The notes under the pieces: generated by a model | What the model was told of the DNA's origin: nothing | Databases searched by the model: none | What the model saw: the letters and a program-made list of their open reading frames with translations, nothing else | From: Flavobacterium sp. HSC-32F16 | Lineage (GTDB): Bacteria > Bacteroidota > Bacteroidia > Flavobacteriales > Flavobacteriaceae | DNA: 64,000 nt | Reading direction: 5' to 3' | NCBI RefSeq assembly: GCF_024171645.1 | Contig: NZ_JALKAC010000001.1 | Span: 1,240,001-1,304,000 of the forward strand | Part shown: positions 26,023 through 34,724 of the stretch, piece after piece | Layout: the number at the start of each line of letters is the position of its first letter | Numbering within the stretch: position 1 is the first letter of the stretch | Program-made: the position numbers and the translations under genes

Positions 26023-26043
26023 GTATTAAGTTCAACTTAATAC
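26023..26043. repeat. Perfect 21-base palindrome
   Basis: GTATTAAGTT and AACTTAATAC flank a single central C, 10 bases after the lipoprotein gene stop. It has no T-run of its own. Confidence 0.6.
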
Positions 26044-26062
26044 GTTGAATATTTTTTCCTAC

Positions 26063-26126
26063 AAAAAAAACGTCCGTTTTCAAACTGATTTCAACTAGAA
26101 AATCAAATGAAAACGGACGTTTTTTT
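26063..26126. terminator. Bidirectional terminator
   Basis: AAAACGTCCGTTTTCA pairs with TGAAAACGGACGTTTT across a 25-base loop, flanked by A and T runs. It serves the lipoprotein gene and the convergent Smr gene. Confidence 0.75.
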
Positions 26127-26166
26127 ATGCTTTAAAATAAACCATTTGCAAACTCAAAAAGCAGCT

Positions 26167-26718
26167 TTATTTATTGTTTTGACGAATATAAACTTCTGTT
26201 GCTCCTAAGCCGTATTTTTGATAATTCGCATCTTGAAAATCAATTCCGTCATAACGTCCTAATAAAAAATCAAGCTCGGCTTTTAAAATTCCTTCGCCCA
26301 CACCATGAATAAAAACGATTTTTGGAATGCGGTTTCTTATCGCAAATTCAATATGTCTTTTTGCAGTTTCCGTCTGCAGAGTCAGAATATCATAATTTGA
26401 CATACCACGTTTATTTGGCACCAGTTTTTCAATATGCAAATCAAATTCCGGAGCCGAAATTTCACGTTTATCTTTCTTTTCCTTAACAAAACTTCGAGGT
26501 TTTGGCTCTGTTTTCTCTTTTGTAATTTCTTCTAAATCAATCCTTTTAATAGAATTCATTAAATCACTGGAATCTTGTATTTCAACCAATTCATTGACAA
26601 AAAATGTCATCATGAATCCATCTTCAGTTTCAATCAAAACTTCCTTGTTTTTCACCGAAACTACGGTTCCGTTTATTGCTTCGTCTAAAACCGAAACTTT
26701 ATCTCCTTTAGTCAACAT
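26167..26718 (-). CDS. Smr domain protein
   Basis: A 183-residue protein from the ATG at 26718; the frame extends to a GTG at 26760, but the ATG overlaps the upstream small gene by 11 bases, a usual coupling pattern. The N-terminal part (5-55) looks like a small beta-barrel domain (MLTKGDKVSVLDEAINGTVV). The C-terminal Smr domain (about 95-180) has the FDLHIEKL start and the HGVGEGILK motif. Smr domains bind and nick nucleic acids, as in MutS2, but no MutS part is present. Confidence 0.87.
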   Translation of the reverse strand: MLTKGDKVSVLDEAINGTVVSVKNKEVLIETEDGFMMTFFVNELVEIQDSSDLMNSIKRIDLEEITKEKTEPKPRSFVKEKKDKREISAPEFDLHIEKLVPNKRGMSNYDILTLQTETAKRHIEFAIRNRIPKIVFIHGVGEGILKAELDFLLGRYDGIDFQDANYQKYGLGATEVYIRQNNK

Positions 26719-26893
26719 CCTGCTCTTCTTTTTCTTGATTCTTACTTGGTGTTTTTGCACTCAGCTGCATCATTCCATACATAAAAACTGCAATTGCAAT
26801 AACCATTATATAAATATTTTTTTGATCTGAAACCTGCTCATACAAGGCAACCGAAATGGCAAGAATCATGATTAAAATTTTAAACGTTTTCAT
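26708..26893 (-). CDS. Small two-span membrane protein
   Basis: A 61-residue protein with two hydrophobic spans (about 5-18 and 27-47) and a charged C-terminal tail rich in Lys, Glu and Asp. Its stop overlaps the start of the Smr gene by 11 bases, so translation is probably coupled. I do not recognise a family. Confidence 0.7.
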   Translation of the reverse strand: MKTFKILIMILAISVALYEQVSDQKNIYIMVIAIAVFMYGMMQLSAKTPSKNQEKEEQDVD

Positions 26894-26999
26894 TTTTTTA
26901 AGTTTGATAATTCAAAAGTATAAAACTTTAAACTAGCAGTTGTTTTTCTTTTGAAATGTTATCCAATATTTTTTTGTAAAATTGTAAAAAAATTATCCT

Positions 27000-27284
27000 G
27001 TGAATTTAGAGAAATATATGATTCCGTGCCTGTTCAAAAAACTCTTTGGTTATGAGTGTTTGGGCTGTGGTTTTCAGCGTTCTTTATTCTTACTTTTTAA
27101 AGGTGAATTTTCAGCCGCATTTTATATGTACCCGGCCCTATACACTACCCTGTTATTTTTAGTTTTACTCGCTTTCTATTTTCTGGATAAATCGAGAAAT
27201 TATCAAAAAATAATTTGGAAAGCAGCAACCATCAACATTGTTTTTATGTGTATTGGTTACGTCTATAAACACTTTTACATTTGA
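27000..27284 (+). CDS. DUF2752 family membrane protein
   Basis: A 94-residue membrane protein beginning at a GTG. The cysteine-containing segment IPCLFKKLFGYECLGCGFQRS is the hallmark of DUF2752, whose consensus is CPxxxxxGxxCPGCG followed by R. Two further hydrophobic spans follow, about 37-60 and 73-92. Function is unknown. It is divergent from the small membrane protein and convergent with the DUF1003 gene. Confidence 0.8.
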   Translation: MNLEKYMIPCLFKKLFGYECLGCGFQRSLFLLFKGEFSAAFYMYPALYTTLLFLVLLAFYFLDKSRNYQKIIWKAATINIVFMCIGYVYKHFYI

Positions 27285-27299
27285 TTTCCAGAATTAATT

Positions 27300-28001
27300 T
27301 TACTTCTTAATCTGGTTCAAAATATCGTTCATCATTTCGATTTGCACTTTTTGAATTTCAATTAATTCTTGTTGCTGATGCATAATTAAATGATCAATTT
27401 TATCATGAATCATTCTAATTTCCAATTCAGATTTCAGGTTAATCATGTAATCTTTTTTAGCACGGTTTCTATCTTTTTCTTCCTGACGATTCTGACTCAT
27501 CATAATTACGGGAGCCTGAAGTGCGGCAATACAAGACAAAATCAAATTCAATAAAATAAACGGATAGGGATCAAATCCTTTATTAACTAAAATATAAACA
27601 TTAGAGCTGATCCAAACTATAATAAAAACAACAAATGAGATTATAAATGTCCAGCTTCCGCCAAAATCGGCCACCTTATCGGCTATTTTTTGGCCAAAAT
27701 TCCGACTTTCATCTTCATCTTCCACAATACTTACGATCGATTTATCTTCTTTTAAAGAGGTAATAACGCTTTTCTCTAAGTCCGAAAGCATTCCCATTTC
27801 AGTAGACAAATAATTGGAAATATATTTTTGACGGTATTCATTTAATTCCTTAATTGAAATAGAGTCATCATCACAAAAAGAAGGATGATCATTAACAATA
27901 AGACCTAAAATAGGATCATGAATTGATTTACCGTAAATTTTCTCACTTTCAGGAAAAGAAACATTAGAAATAGCACTTTTAAAAGTTGAATTGTTTTTCA
28001 T
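27300..28001 (-). CDS. DUF1003 family membrane protein
   Basis: A 233-residue protein with an N-terminal soluble part (1-105), two membrane spans (about 112-135 and 146-165) joined by a short loop with FDPYPFILLN, and a C-terminal charged coiled-coil segment (170-230). The span pair with GSWTFIISF and APVIMMSQNRQEEKDR is the DUF1003 core. Function is unknown. It is a single-gene unit. Confidence 0.85.
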   Translation of the reverse strand: MKNNSTFKSAISNVSFPESEKIYGKSIHDPILGLIVNDHPSFCDDDSISIKELNEYRQKYISNYLSTEMGMLSDLEKSVITSLKEDKSIVSIVEDEDESRNFGQKIADKVADFGGSWTFIISFVVFIIVWISSNVYILVNKGFDPYPFILLNLILSCIAALQAPVIMMSQNRQEEKDRNRAKKDYMINLKSELEIRMIHDKIDHLIMHQQQELIEIQKVQIEMMNDILNQIKK

Positions 28002-28191
28002 TTTTGCAAATTTTATCTGCTAATTTACACAATTAACTTCTTAAGAATCATATAAAATATAAGCATTTATTATTGTCTGATTTATCACAAATAGCATTCT
28101 CAAAACAAAATTTCTTTAGTCAATTCGTGTCCTTATTTACAAAAAACACCTTACTTTTAACGTTTTAAAATATCCATTCAATTTTATTATT

Positions 28192-28983
28192 GTGACAAAA
28201 GACAATATCATACAAAATATTAAGGCCTTAAAAAGCCATTCTAATATAAATTACGGTATCAAAACCAAGACTGAAGATTTTACCGAGAAGCTTTTTTATA
28301 CACTTTTTGATTCGAATGCCGCACTCGACGAAAGCATTGACGAACTTGAAATACGTTTTAAAGAAATCGCTGTTTTAGCCTGCAAAAAGCCTGAAAATCT
28401 TTGCGAATCCATCTGGGATCGCTTCGTAGAAAAACTTCCTGGCGTTTTAGAAAAATTAAATGAAGACGCTGCTTATATTCTTGAAAATGATCCGGCATCA
28501 AACAGTATCGATGAAGTTTATTTAGGATATCCCGGCTTTTATGCGATCGCGATTTACAGATTAAGCCACGAATTATATAAACTGGATTTATTATTATTTT
28601 CGAGATTAATGAGCGAATATGCACATAGGATTACCGGAACCGATATTCACGCAGGTGCCGATATTGCGTCGCCGTTTTTTATAGATCACGCAACAGGAAT
28701 CGTTATTGGAGAAACTACCGTTATTAGAAAACACGTTAAGATTTATCAGGGTGTTACTTTGGGAGCTTTAAGCGTAAGCAAAGAAATGAAAAATGCCAAA
28801 AGACATCCAACGGTTGAAGCAAATGTCTGTATTTATGCCAATGCCACAATTTTGGGCGGAGGCACAATTATAGGAAAAAACAGTGTTATTGGCGGAAATT
28901 CATGGGTTACCAAATCTATCCCGGAAGATTCAATCGTATTAAACACCACAACAACAGAAGTCAAAATAAAAGAAAAAAAATAA
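28192..28983 (+). CDS. cysE: Serine O-acetyltransferase
   Basis: Acetylates L-serine with acetyl-CoA, the first step of cysteine synthesis. It starts at a GTG. The N-terminal half is helical and carries YPGFYAIAIYRLSHELY. The C-terminal left-handed beta-helix (about 150-255) has the catalytic GADIASPFFIDHATGIVIG and GVTLGALS. The 263-residue length and long N-terminal domain fit the EpsC/CysE type. It precedes cysM by 2 bases, giving a two-gene cysteine operon. Confidence 0.94.
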   Translation: MTKDNIIQNIKALKSHSNINYGIKTKTEDFTEKLFYTLFDSNAALDESIDELEIRFKEIAVLACKKPENLCESIWDRFVEKLPGVLEKLNEDAAYILENDPASNSIDEVYLGYPGFYAIAIYRLSHELYKLDLLLFSRLMSEYAHRITGTDIHAGADIASPFFIDHATGIVIGETTVIRKHVKIYQGVTLGALSVSKEMKNAKRHPTVEANVCIYANATILGGGTIIGKNSVIGGNSWVTKSIPEDSIVLNTTTTEVKIKEKK

Positions 28984-28985
28984 AA

Positions 28986-29873
28986 ATGGGTCCACAGAAA
29001 CTGCTAAACCTAATTGGAAATACTCCATTAATGGAAACGGTCAATTTGGTTAAAAATAAAAACGTCAAACTTTTACTGAAACTCGAAGGAAATAATCCGG
29101 GCGGAAGTGTAAAAGACAGAGCAGCATATAACATGATTGCAGCGGCTCTTGAAAGGGGCGAAATTAAAAAAGGAGATAAATTAATTGAAGCAACAAGCGG
29201 TAATACCGGAATTGCTCTTGCTATGATTGCACAATTATTTCAGATTGAAATCGAATTGGTTTTGCCTGAAGATTCAACAAAAGAAAGAACACAAACCATG
29301 CGTGCATATGGCGCTACGGTTATTTTAACGCCTGCTGAAGAAGGAATTATAGGCTCAAGGGATTATGCTGATAAAAAAGTAGCAGAAGGAGGCTATATCA
29401 TGCTAAATCAGTTTGCTAATGATGACAACTGGAAAGCGCATTACAAAACAACCGGACCGGAAATCTGGAATGATACCGAAGGAACTGTAACACATTTCGT
29501 ATCGGCAATGGGAACTACCGGAACTATTATTGGAACTTCGACTTATTTAAAAGAAAAAAATCCTGCTGTTCAAATTATTGGCGCTCAGCCTAGCGACGGA
29601 TCTCAAATTCCCGGAATCCGTAAATGGCCTCAGGAATATTTACCTAAAATTTTTGATGCTTCGAAAGTAGATACCGTTGTTGATGTAAGCGAAGAGGAAG
29701 CAAGAGAAATGACCAAAAGATTAGCCCTGGAAGAAGGCGTTTTTGCAGGAATGAGCAGCGGCGGTTCTGTAGCAGTCGCCCTTAAAATCGCGGAAGAATT
29801 AGAATCTGGAGTTGTGGTTGCCGTTATCTGCGATCGCGGAGATCGTTATTTGTCTTCGGATTTATTTGATTAA
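28986..29873 (+). CDS. cysM: Cysteine synthase
   Basis: A PLP enzyme that replaces the acetyl group of O-acetylserine with sulfide (or thiosulfate) to give cysteine. The start is the ATG at 28986, directly after the cysE stop; the frame runs back inside cysE. The PLP lysine lies in NPGGSVKDRAAYNM, with the loop EATSGNTGIALA and GAQPSDGSQIPGI downstream. The 295-residue length and EATSGNTGIALA are of the CysM type. The cysE-cysM pairing supports its role. Confidence 0.93.
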   Translation: MGPQKLLNLIGNTPLMETVNLVKNKNVKLLLKLEGNNPGGSVKDRAAYNMIAAALERGEIKKGDKLIEATSGNTGIALAMIAQLFQIEIELVLPEDSTKERTQTMRAYGATVILTPAEEGIIGSRDYADKKVAEGGYIMLNQFANDDNWKAHYKTTGPEIWNDTEGTVTHFVSAMGTTGTIIGTSTYLKEKNPAVQIIGAQPSDGSQIPGIRKWPQEYLPKIFDASKVDTVVDVSEEEAREMTKRLALEEGVFAGMSSGGSVAVALKIAEELESGVVVAVICDRGDRYLSSDLFD

Positions 29874-29959
29874 AAAAGATACTAGATTCTGAGTTACCAA
29901 AATTTTAAGTTTTATTTTTTTGATCCAATCAACTTAGGAATTTAACATCTTCAGAAAAA

Positions 29960-29996
29960 AAACTCAGTACCTTAGAACCTTAGCAACTTAGAAACT
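29960..29996. repeat. Short TTAG-type tandem words
   Basis: The gap between cysM and the aldo/keto reductase ends in TTAGAACC, TTAGCAAC and TTAGAAAC in a row with 8-9 base spacing. Similar words lie at 31002-31048 and, inverted, at 36538-36574. Confidence 0.5.
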
Positions 29997-30002
29997 AAAA
30001 AA

Positions 30003-30989
30003 ATGCTCTACAGAAAACTAGGAAAAACAAATTTTAATATCTCTGAAATCTCTCTGGGAACCTGGCAGGTTGGCGGAAAATGGGGATCGGGATTTAATGA
30101 TAAAACTGCCGATGAACTTATCAATACAGCCATAGACAATGGCGTGAATTTTATTGATACAGCCGATGTTTATGAAAACGGATTAAGCGAAACTGCCGTT
30201 GGACGTGTGGTTCGTTCGCGTTCAGAACGTATTTACGTTGCCACAAAATGCGGACGCCAGATTAATCCGCATGTCAATGAAGGCTATCAGCCAAAAGTAC
30301 TTCAGAAGTTTGTAGAAGACAGTTTAAAAAGAACTGGATTAGAAACCCTTGATTTGATTCAGCTGCACTGTCCGCCGACAGAAGTATATTACCGCCCTGA
30401 AATTTTTGAAATGTTTGATCGCCTGAAAGATCAAGGCAAAATTCAGAATTTGGGCGTAAGTGTCGAAAAAGTTGAAGAAGCCTTAAAAGCTATCGAATAT
30501 TCGAATGTAACAACCGTTCAGATTATTTTTAATTTGTTTCGTCAGCGTCCGTCGCAATTATTTTTCTCGGAAGCCAAAAAGAAAGATATTGGAATTATTG
30601 CACGTGTTCCTCTGGCAAGTGGACTTTTAACAGGGAAATTTGATGCTAAAACCACTTTTGATGCTCAGGATCATCGTAATTTCAACAGAAACGGCGATGC
30701 TTTTGATAAAGGGGAAACTTTTTCAGGAATTGATTATGATTTAGGTTTAAAAGCTGTTGAAGAATTAAAAGTTTTATTTCCTGAAACAACAAACCTTGCT
30801 CCTATTGCTATGCAGTGGATTTTAAGCTTTAACGAAATCAGCTGTATTATTCCCGGAGCTTCAAAGGAAAGTCACGTGCTTTCGAATTTATCTGTTTATG
30901 ATCTGCCAAAATTATCTTCAGAGAAAATTTCAGCCATGAATAAAATTTACGAAGAATATATCAAGACTTCAGTACATCAACTTTGGTAA
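30003..30989 (+). CDS. Aldo/keto reductase
   Basis: A 328-residue NADPH-dependent TIM-barrel oxidoreductase. The catalytic tetrad is visible as Asp and Tyr in FIDTADVYENG, Lys in YVATKCGRQ and His in LIQLHCPP. The C-terminal nucleotide site is represented by IIPGASKESHV. The subfamily resembles YajO/YghZ-type reductases that act on various carbonyls. The substrate is unknown, and no pathway genes adjoin. Confidence 0.92.
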   Translation: MLYRKLGKTNFNISEISLGTWQVGGKWGSGFNDKTADELINTAIDNGVNFIDTADVYENGLSETAVGRVVRSRSERIYVATKCGRQINPHVNEGYQPKVLQKFVEDSLKRTGLETLDLIQLHCPPTEVYYRPEIFEMFDRLKDQGKIQNLGVSVEKVEEALKAIEYSNVTTVQIIFNLFRQRPSQLFFSEAKKKDIGIIARVPLASGLLTGKFDAKTTFDAQDHRNFNRNGDAFDKGETFSGIDYDLGLKAVEELKVLFPETTNLAPIAMQWILSFNEISCIIPGASKESHVLSNLSVYDLPKLSSEKISAMNKIYEEYIKTSVHQLW

Positions 30990-31120
30990 TTTTTTTTTAA
31001 GATTCTGAGATATTGAGATGCTAAATTTTAGCTCTTGTATCTCAGATTTTTTTAATTCCACGCAACCATTTTACTAAAGAAACATCTTACTAATAAAACT
31101 AACCCGGTAATTCACTAACC

Positions 31121-31515
31121 ATGAAAAAATTAAGTTTTATTATATTTTCTACCTGCTTAATATTTGCTTCCTGCAGCAATAATAATGATGATGATGAAAC
31201 TGCGGAAGAAACATCAAAAAGATTAGAAATAATGTATAATGAAATTATCGAGCTTTCATTAGTGAACTCGCAGATTTGTATAAATCCGGAAGAATGGGGC
31301 TTTGAACTTCTTAGTTCATCAGCGTGCGGCTCTAATAGAGGTTATATTTTATATTCTAAAAAAGCCGATAAAGTTAAACTAGATGCTAAAATAAAAGAGT
31401 ATATCAAAACAAATCAGATTATGTAGTAAAATGGAATATTTTAGGCGACTGTGCTCCTGCAAATCCTCCAAAAAGTATCAATTGTATCGATGGAAAAGCA
31501 AAACTTGTTTTTTAA
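31121..31515 (+). pseudogene. Frameshifted small lipoprotein gene
   Basis: The intact frame runs 31121-31426 (101 residues) with a lipoprotein signal (IFASC) and an Asp-rich linker. It stops early; the next frame then reads NKSDYVVKWNILGDCAPANP and CIDGKAKLVF before a stop at 31513-31515. One added base near the A-run at 31404-31411 would join the frames into about 131 residues. The downstream part is a plausible lipoprotein end with two Cys. It is either a one-base deletion or an assembly error. The family is not recognised. Confidence 0.65.
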
Positions 31516-31537
31516 AATAAAACAGGCAGAATTAGAT

Positions 31538-32590
31538 TTAATTGGTTTCAAACTCAATTTTAAATTCTGCTCCTCTATTTTTACCTTCACTTGCAGCACT
31601 TAATTTTCCTTTATTTTTTTCAATAATTTTTTTACATAAATAAAGTCCAATTCCGGTAGAAGATTCATTTGCAGTTCCTAATCGGCTCATTTTGGTAAAC
31701 TTTTTAAACAATTCTTCTATTTGATGTTTGTCAAAACCAATTCCTTTATCTGTAACCGTTATTATTAAATTCGAGTTTTCCTTGTAAATTCTTGCTTTAA
31801 TTTCGCTGTCAAAATAAGAGAATTTTACCGCGTTACTAATCAAATTTACGACAACCTGAACCAGAAGGCCTTCATCTATTTTAAGTTTAGCCTCATCTGT
31901 CTCAACATTTAAATTAAGCGTTATATTCTTGTCTAATAATCGCTGTTCAACCTGCTCATTAATAAAAGGGAGAATATTTTGAAAAGAAATCGTTCTAAAC
32001 TCAGGCGTTATTTTTGAAATCTGATCTTGTTCTTTTAATAATTTTATGAAATTTTCGATGTATCGGAATTGTAAATTAGTTGATTCACAAATTAAATCAG
32101 CCAGATGTTTTACAGATTCAGACGGGTTTTCGCTTAAAATAAGTTTTGCCAAACCTTGCGGATTTCCGGCAAAATTTTTCAAATCATGCGAAAGCATATA
32201 AATTAAATCCTGCTTTTCATTTATGAAACTTTCAGATTCATAAATTGATTCCTGAATGTTACACATCAACAATCCGGCTTCATCAGTATATTCAGTGGGA
32301 AGAATAGACAATTTACGGCTGTTTCTGTAATCATCTAAAGATTTTGATGCGATAGAAATAGGTTTTATGAGCTGTTTAAGAACCAAAAGTGTTATTGCAG
32401 TCGCTAATAATGTCATTATTAATGAAAAAACAAGAATTGAAGCGGGAGAAATAGTGTGTTCAAAAAAAAGGACAAAAAAAAGGATTCCAATTAATGGAAT
32501 ATGAATTCCTATAAAAGCAACAAATAAGAATTTAAACGCATAACTTTTTTTCAAAAAGCTAATTTGCGAAAGGTTATGATATAATTTCAT
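31538..32590 (-). CDS. Sensor histidine kinase, orphan
   Basis: A 350-residue membrane kinase starting at the ATG 32590 (a TTG lies four codons upstream). Two membrane spans (about 15-40 and 48-70) leave almost no periplasmic part, so it probably senses membrane or cytoplasmic cues. The dimer/phospho-acceptor region has YMLSHDLKNFAGNPQG with the H-box His. The ATPase domain has VVVNLISNAVKFSYF (N box), VTDKGIGFD (G1) and STGIGLYLCKKI (G2). No response regulator gene is nearby, so its partner lies elsewhere. Confidence 0.9.
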   Translation of the reverse strand: MKLYHNLSQISFLKKSYAFKFLFVAFIGIHIPLIGILFFVLFFEHTISPASILVFSLIMTLLATAITLLVLKQLIKPISIASKSLDDYRNSRKLSILPTEYTDEAGLLMCNIQESIYESESFINEKQDLIYMLSHDLKNFAGNPQGLAKLILSENPSESVKHLADLICESTNLQFRYIENFIKLLKEQDQISKITPEFRTISFQNILPFINEQVEQRLLDKNITLNLNVETDEAKLKIDEGLLVQVVVNLISNAVKFSYFDSEIKARIYKENSNLIITVTDKGIGFDKHQIEELFKKFTKMSRLGTANESSTGIGLYLCKKIIEKNKGKLSAASEGKNRGAEFKIEFETN

Positions 32591-32715
32591 AAAACATAAC
32601 AAAACTATAGGTTAGATATTGCAGCTTGGGGCTTAATAGTAAAAACAAAGTTAACTTTTAAAGTTAATTAAACTAACAAATTACACAATTTGACAAAATA
32701 TTATGAAAATAAAAT

Positions 32716-32744
32716 TTGTAAAAGTTTACAAAGGCTTATTTTTG
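32716..32744 (+). promoter_or_regulatory. rlmD promoter, leaderless geometry
   Basis: TTG at 32716-32718, 18 bases, then TATTTTTG at 32737-32744 form a full promoter. The ATG begins at 32749, only 4 bases after the -7 box, so transcription should start at or inside the start codon. Confidence 0.55.
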
Positions 32745-32748
32745 CGCT

Positions 32749-34161
32749 ATGGGAAGAAAAAATACAGACAAAGTTGTCTTTCATCAAATTCAGGTTCTTG
32801 ATGCCGGAGCAAAGGGAGTATCAGTAGCAAAAGCTCCTGACGGAAAAGTTATCTTTATTCCAAATGTCGTTCCTGGAGATGTTGTTGATGTACAAACATT
32901 CAAAAAAAGAAAAGCCTATTACGAAGGAAAAGCCGTAAAATTTCACGAATTATCCGAACACCGTATCGATCCAATCTGCGATCATTTTGGTGTTTGCGGC
33001 GGATGTAAATGGCAGAATATGAAATACAGCCAGCAGTTGTATTACAAACAAAACGAAGTAAAAAATCATTTACAGCGTATTGGAAAAGTTGAATTACCTG
33101 AATTTGAAACTATTTTAGGTTCAGACAAACAGTTTTTCTACAGAAATAAAATGGAATTTTCGTTTTCGAACAGCCGTTGGTTAACCGAAAAAGAAATTGG
33201 AAGCACGGAAGATTTAGGAAACAGAAATGCTTTAGGATTTCATATTCCGAAAATGTGGGATAAAATTCTGGACATCGAAAAATGTCATTTACAGGAAGAT
33301 CCTTCAAATGCTATTAGAAACGAAATTAGAGCTTTTGCCAACGAGCACAATTTAGCTTTTTTTAATCCAAGAGAACATTCTGGTCTTTTAAGAACTTTAA
33401 TGATTCGTACGGCTTCAACCGGCGAAATTATGGTTTTGATTCAGTTTTTTGAAGATGATAAAACAAACCGTGAATTGGTTTTAGATCATATCTACGAAAA
33501 GTTTCCGCAGATTACCTCTTTACAATATGTGGTAAATGCCAAACAAAACGATACTATTTACGATCAGGATATAAAGCTTTACAAAGGAAGAGATTATATC
33601 TTAGAAGAAATGGAAGGTTTAAAATTCAGCATCAATGCTAAATCTTTCTATCAAACAAATTCTGATCAGGCTTACGAATTATACAAAATAACGCGTGATT
33701 ATGCCGGATTAACAGGAGAAGAAACCGTTTACGATTTATATACAGGTACAGGAACTATTGCACAATTTGTTTCTAAAAAAGCAAAAAAAGTAATTGGTGT
33801 AGAAAGTGTTCCAGAAGCAATCTTAGATGCTAAAGCAAATGCTGAACGCAATAATATTACCAATTGTGAGTTTTTTGTTGGAGACATGAAAGTGGTATTC
33901 AACGAAGCTTTTATTGCACAGCATGGTAAACCGGATGTTATTATTACAGACCCGCCTAGAGACGGAATGCACGCTGCCGTTATTGATCAAATTTTAAAAA
34001 TTGCGCCTAAAAAAGTTGTGTATGTAAGCTGCAATTCTGCAACACAGGCACGTGATTTAGCTTTGATGGATGAAAAATACAAAGTAACACGTGTACGTCC
34101 GGTTGATATGTTCCCGCAGACACACCATGTTGAAAATGTTGTACTTTTAGAACTTCGATAA
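32749..34161 (+). CDS. rlmD: 23S rRNA (uracil-5-)-methyltransferase RlmD-type
   Basis: Methylates a uracil in 23S rRNA using SAM. An N-terminal TRAM-like domain (about 8-65) is followed by a 4Fe-4S cluster site, CDHFGVCGGC, with C77, C83 and C86, and a further Cys near 176. The SAM domain has VYDLYTGTGTIAQF and TDPPRDGMHAAV, and the catalytic Cys lies in YVSCNSATQARDL. The 470-residue length fits. The exact target position (1939 or 747) cannot be told. It leads a conserved operon with the DUF6452 and DUF6048 genes. Confidence 0.92.
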   Translation: MGRKNTDKVVFHQIQVLDAGAKGVSVAKAPDGKVIFIPNVVPGDVVDVQTFKKRKAYYEGKAVKFHELSEHRIDPICDHFGVCGGCKWQNMKYSQQLYYKQNEVKNHLQRIGKVELPEFETILGSDKQFFYRNKMEFSFSNSRWLTEKEIGSTEDLGNRNALGFHIPKMWDKILDIEKCHLQEDPSNAIRNEIRAFANEHNLAFFNPREHSGLLRTLMIRTASTGEIMVLIQFFEDDKTNRELVLDHIYEKFPQITSLQYVVNAKQNDTIYDQDIKLYKGRDYILEEMEGLKFSINAKSFYQTNSDQAYELYKITRDYAGLTGEETVYDLYTGTGTIAQFVSKKAKKVIGVESVPEAILDAKANAERNNITNCEFFVGDMKVVFNEAFIAQHGKPDVIITDPPRDGMHAAVIDQILKIAPKKVVYVSCNSATQARDLALMDEKYKVTRVRPVDMFPQTHHVENVVLLELR

Positions 34162-34175
34162 TTATAAAACTGTAA

Positions 34176-34724
34176 ATGAAAAAAATAATCTCTCTTTTAT
34201 TGCTTTTTACTTTTGGCTTGTCCAGCTGTGAGAAAGATGATATTTGCGATGCAAATACACCTACAACTCCCAGACTTGTAATTACATTTTATGATAACGC
34301 AGCTCCAACTACACTGAAAACGGTTACCAATTTAAAAGTAGTCGGTGAAGGTAAAGATGATGCTGATGCGATTATTTTTAACGAAAATGGAACTTCGGTA
34401 ACAAAGTATTTAACAAATGCCAATACCATTTCTTTACCATTAAAAATAGATGCTAAAACAACAACGTATAAGCTTATTTTTAATGCAACAAGTGCAAATC
34501 CAAATATAGATGTTTTGACATTTAATTATGCAACTCAAAATGTATATGTTTCGAGAGCCTGCGGTTATAAAACCACTTTTACATTAAATCCGCGTGATAA
34601 TACAGCCAATTCAGGATTGATAAGAACAGATCCTGCTGGTGACGGTTTCTGGATGCTGAACATTAATGTCTTTAATTCTAATATCGAATTTGAAAATGAA
34701 ACACACGTTAAAGCATACTTTTAG
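34176..34724 (+). CDS. DUF6452 family lipoprotein
   Basis: A 182-residue protein with a lipoprotein signal (FGLSSC) and a beta-rich body that includes EKDDICDANTPTTPRLVITF near the N-terminus, matching DUF6452 as I know it. It begins 14 bases after rlmD and overlaps the next gene by 29 bases, so the three genes are probably one transcript. Function is unknown; the context hints at outer-membrane or periplasmic location. Confidence 0.82.
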   Translation: MKKIISLLLLFTFGLSSCEKDDICDANTPTTPRLVITFYDNAAPTTLKTVTNLKVVGEGKDDADAIIFNENGTSVTKYLTNANTISLPLKIDAKTTTYKLIFNATSANPNIDVLTFNYATQNVYVSRACGYKTTFTLNPRDNTANSGLIRTDPAGDGFWMLNINVFNSNIEFENETHVKAYF

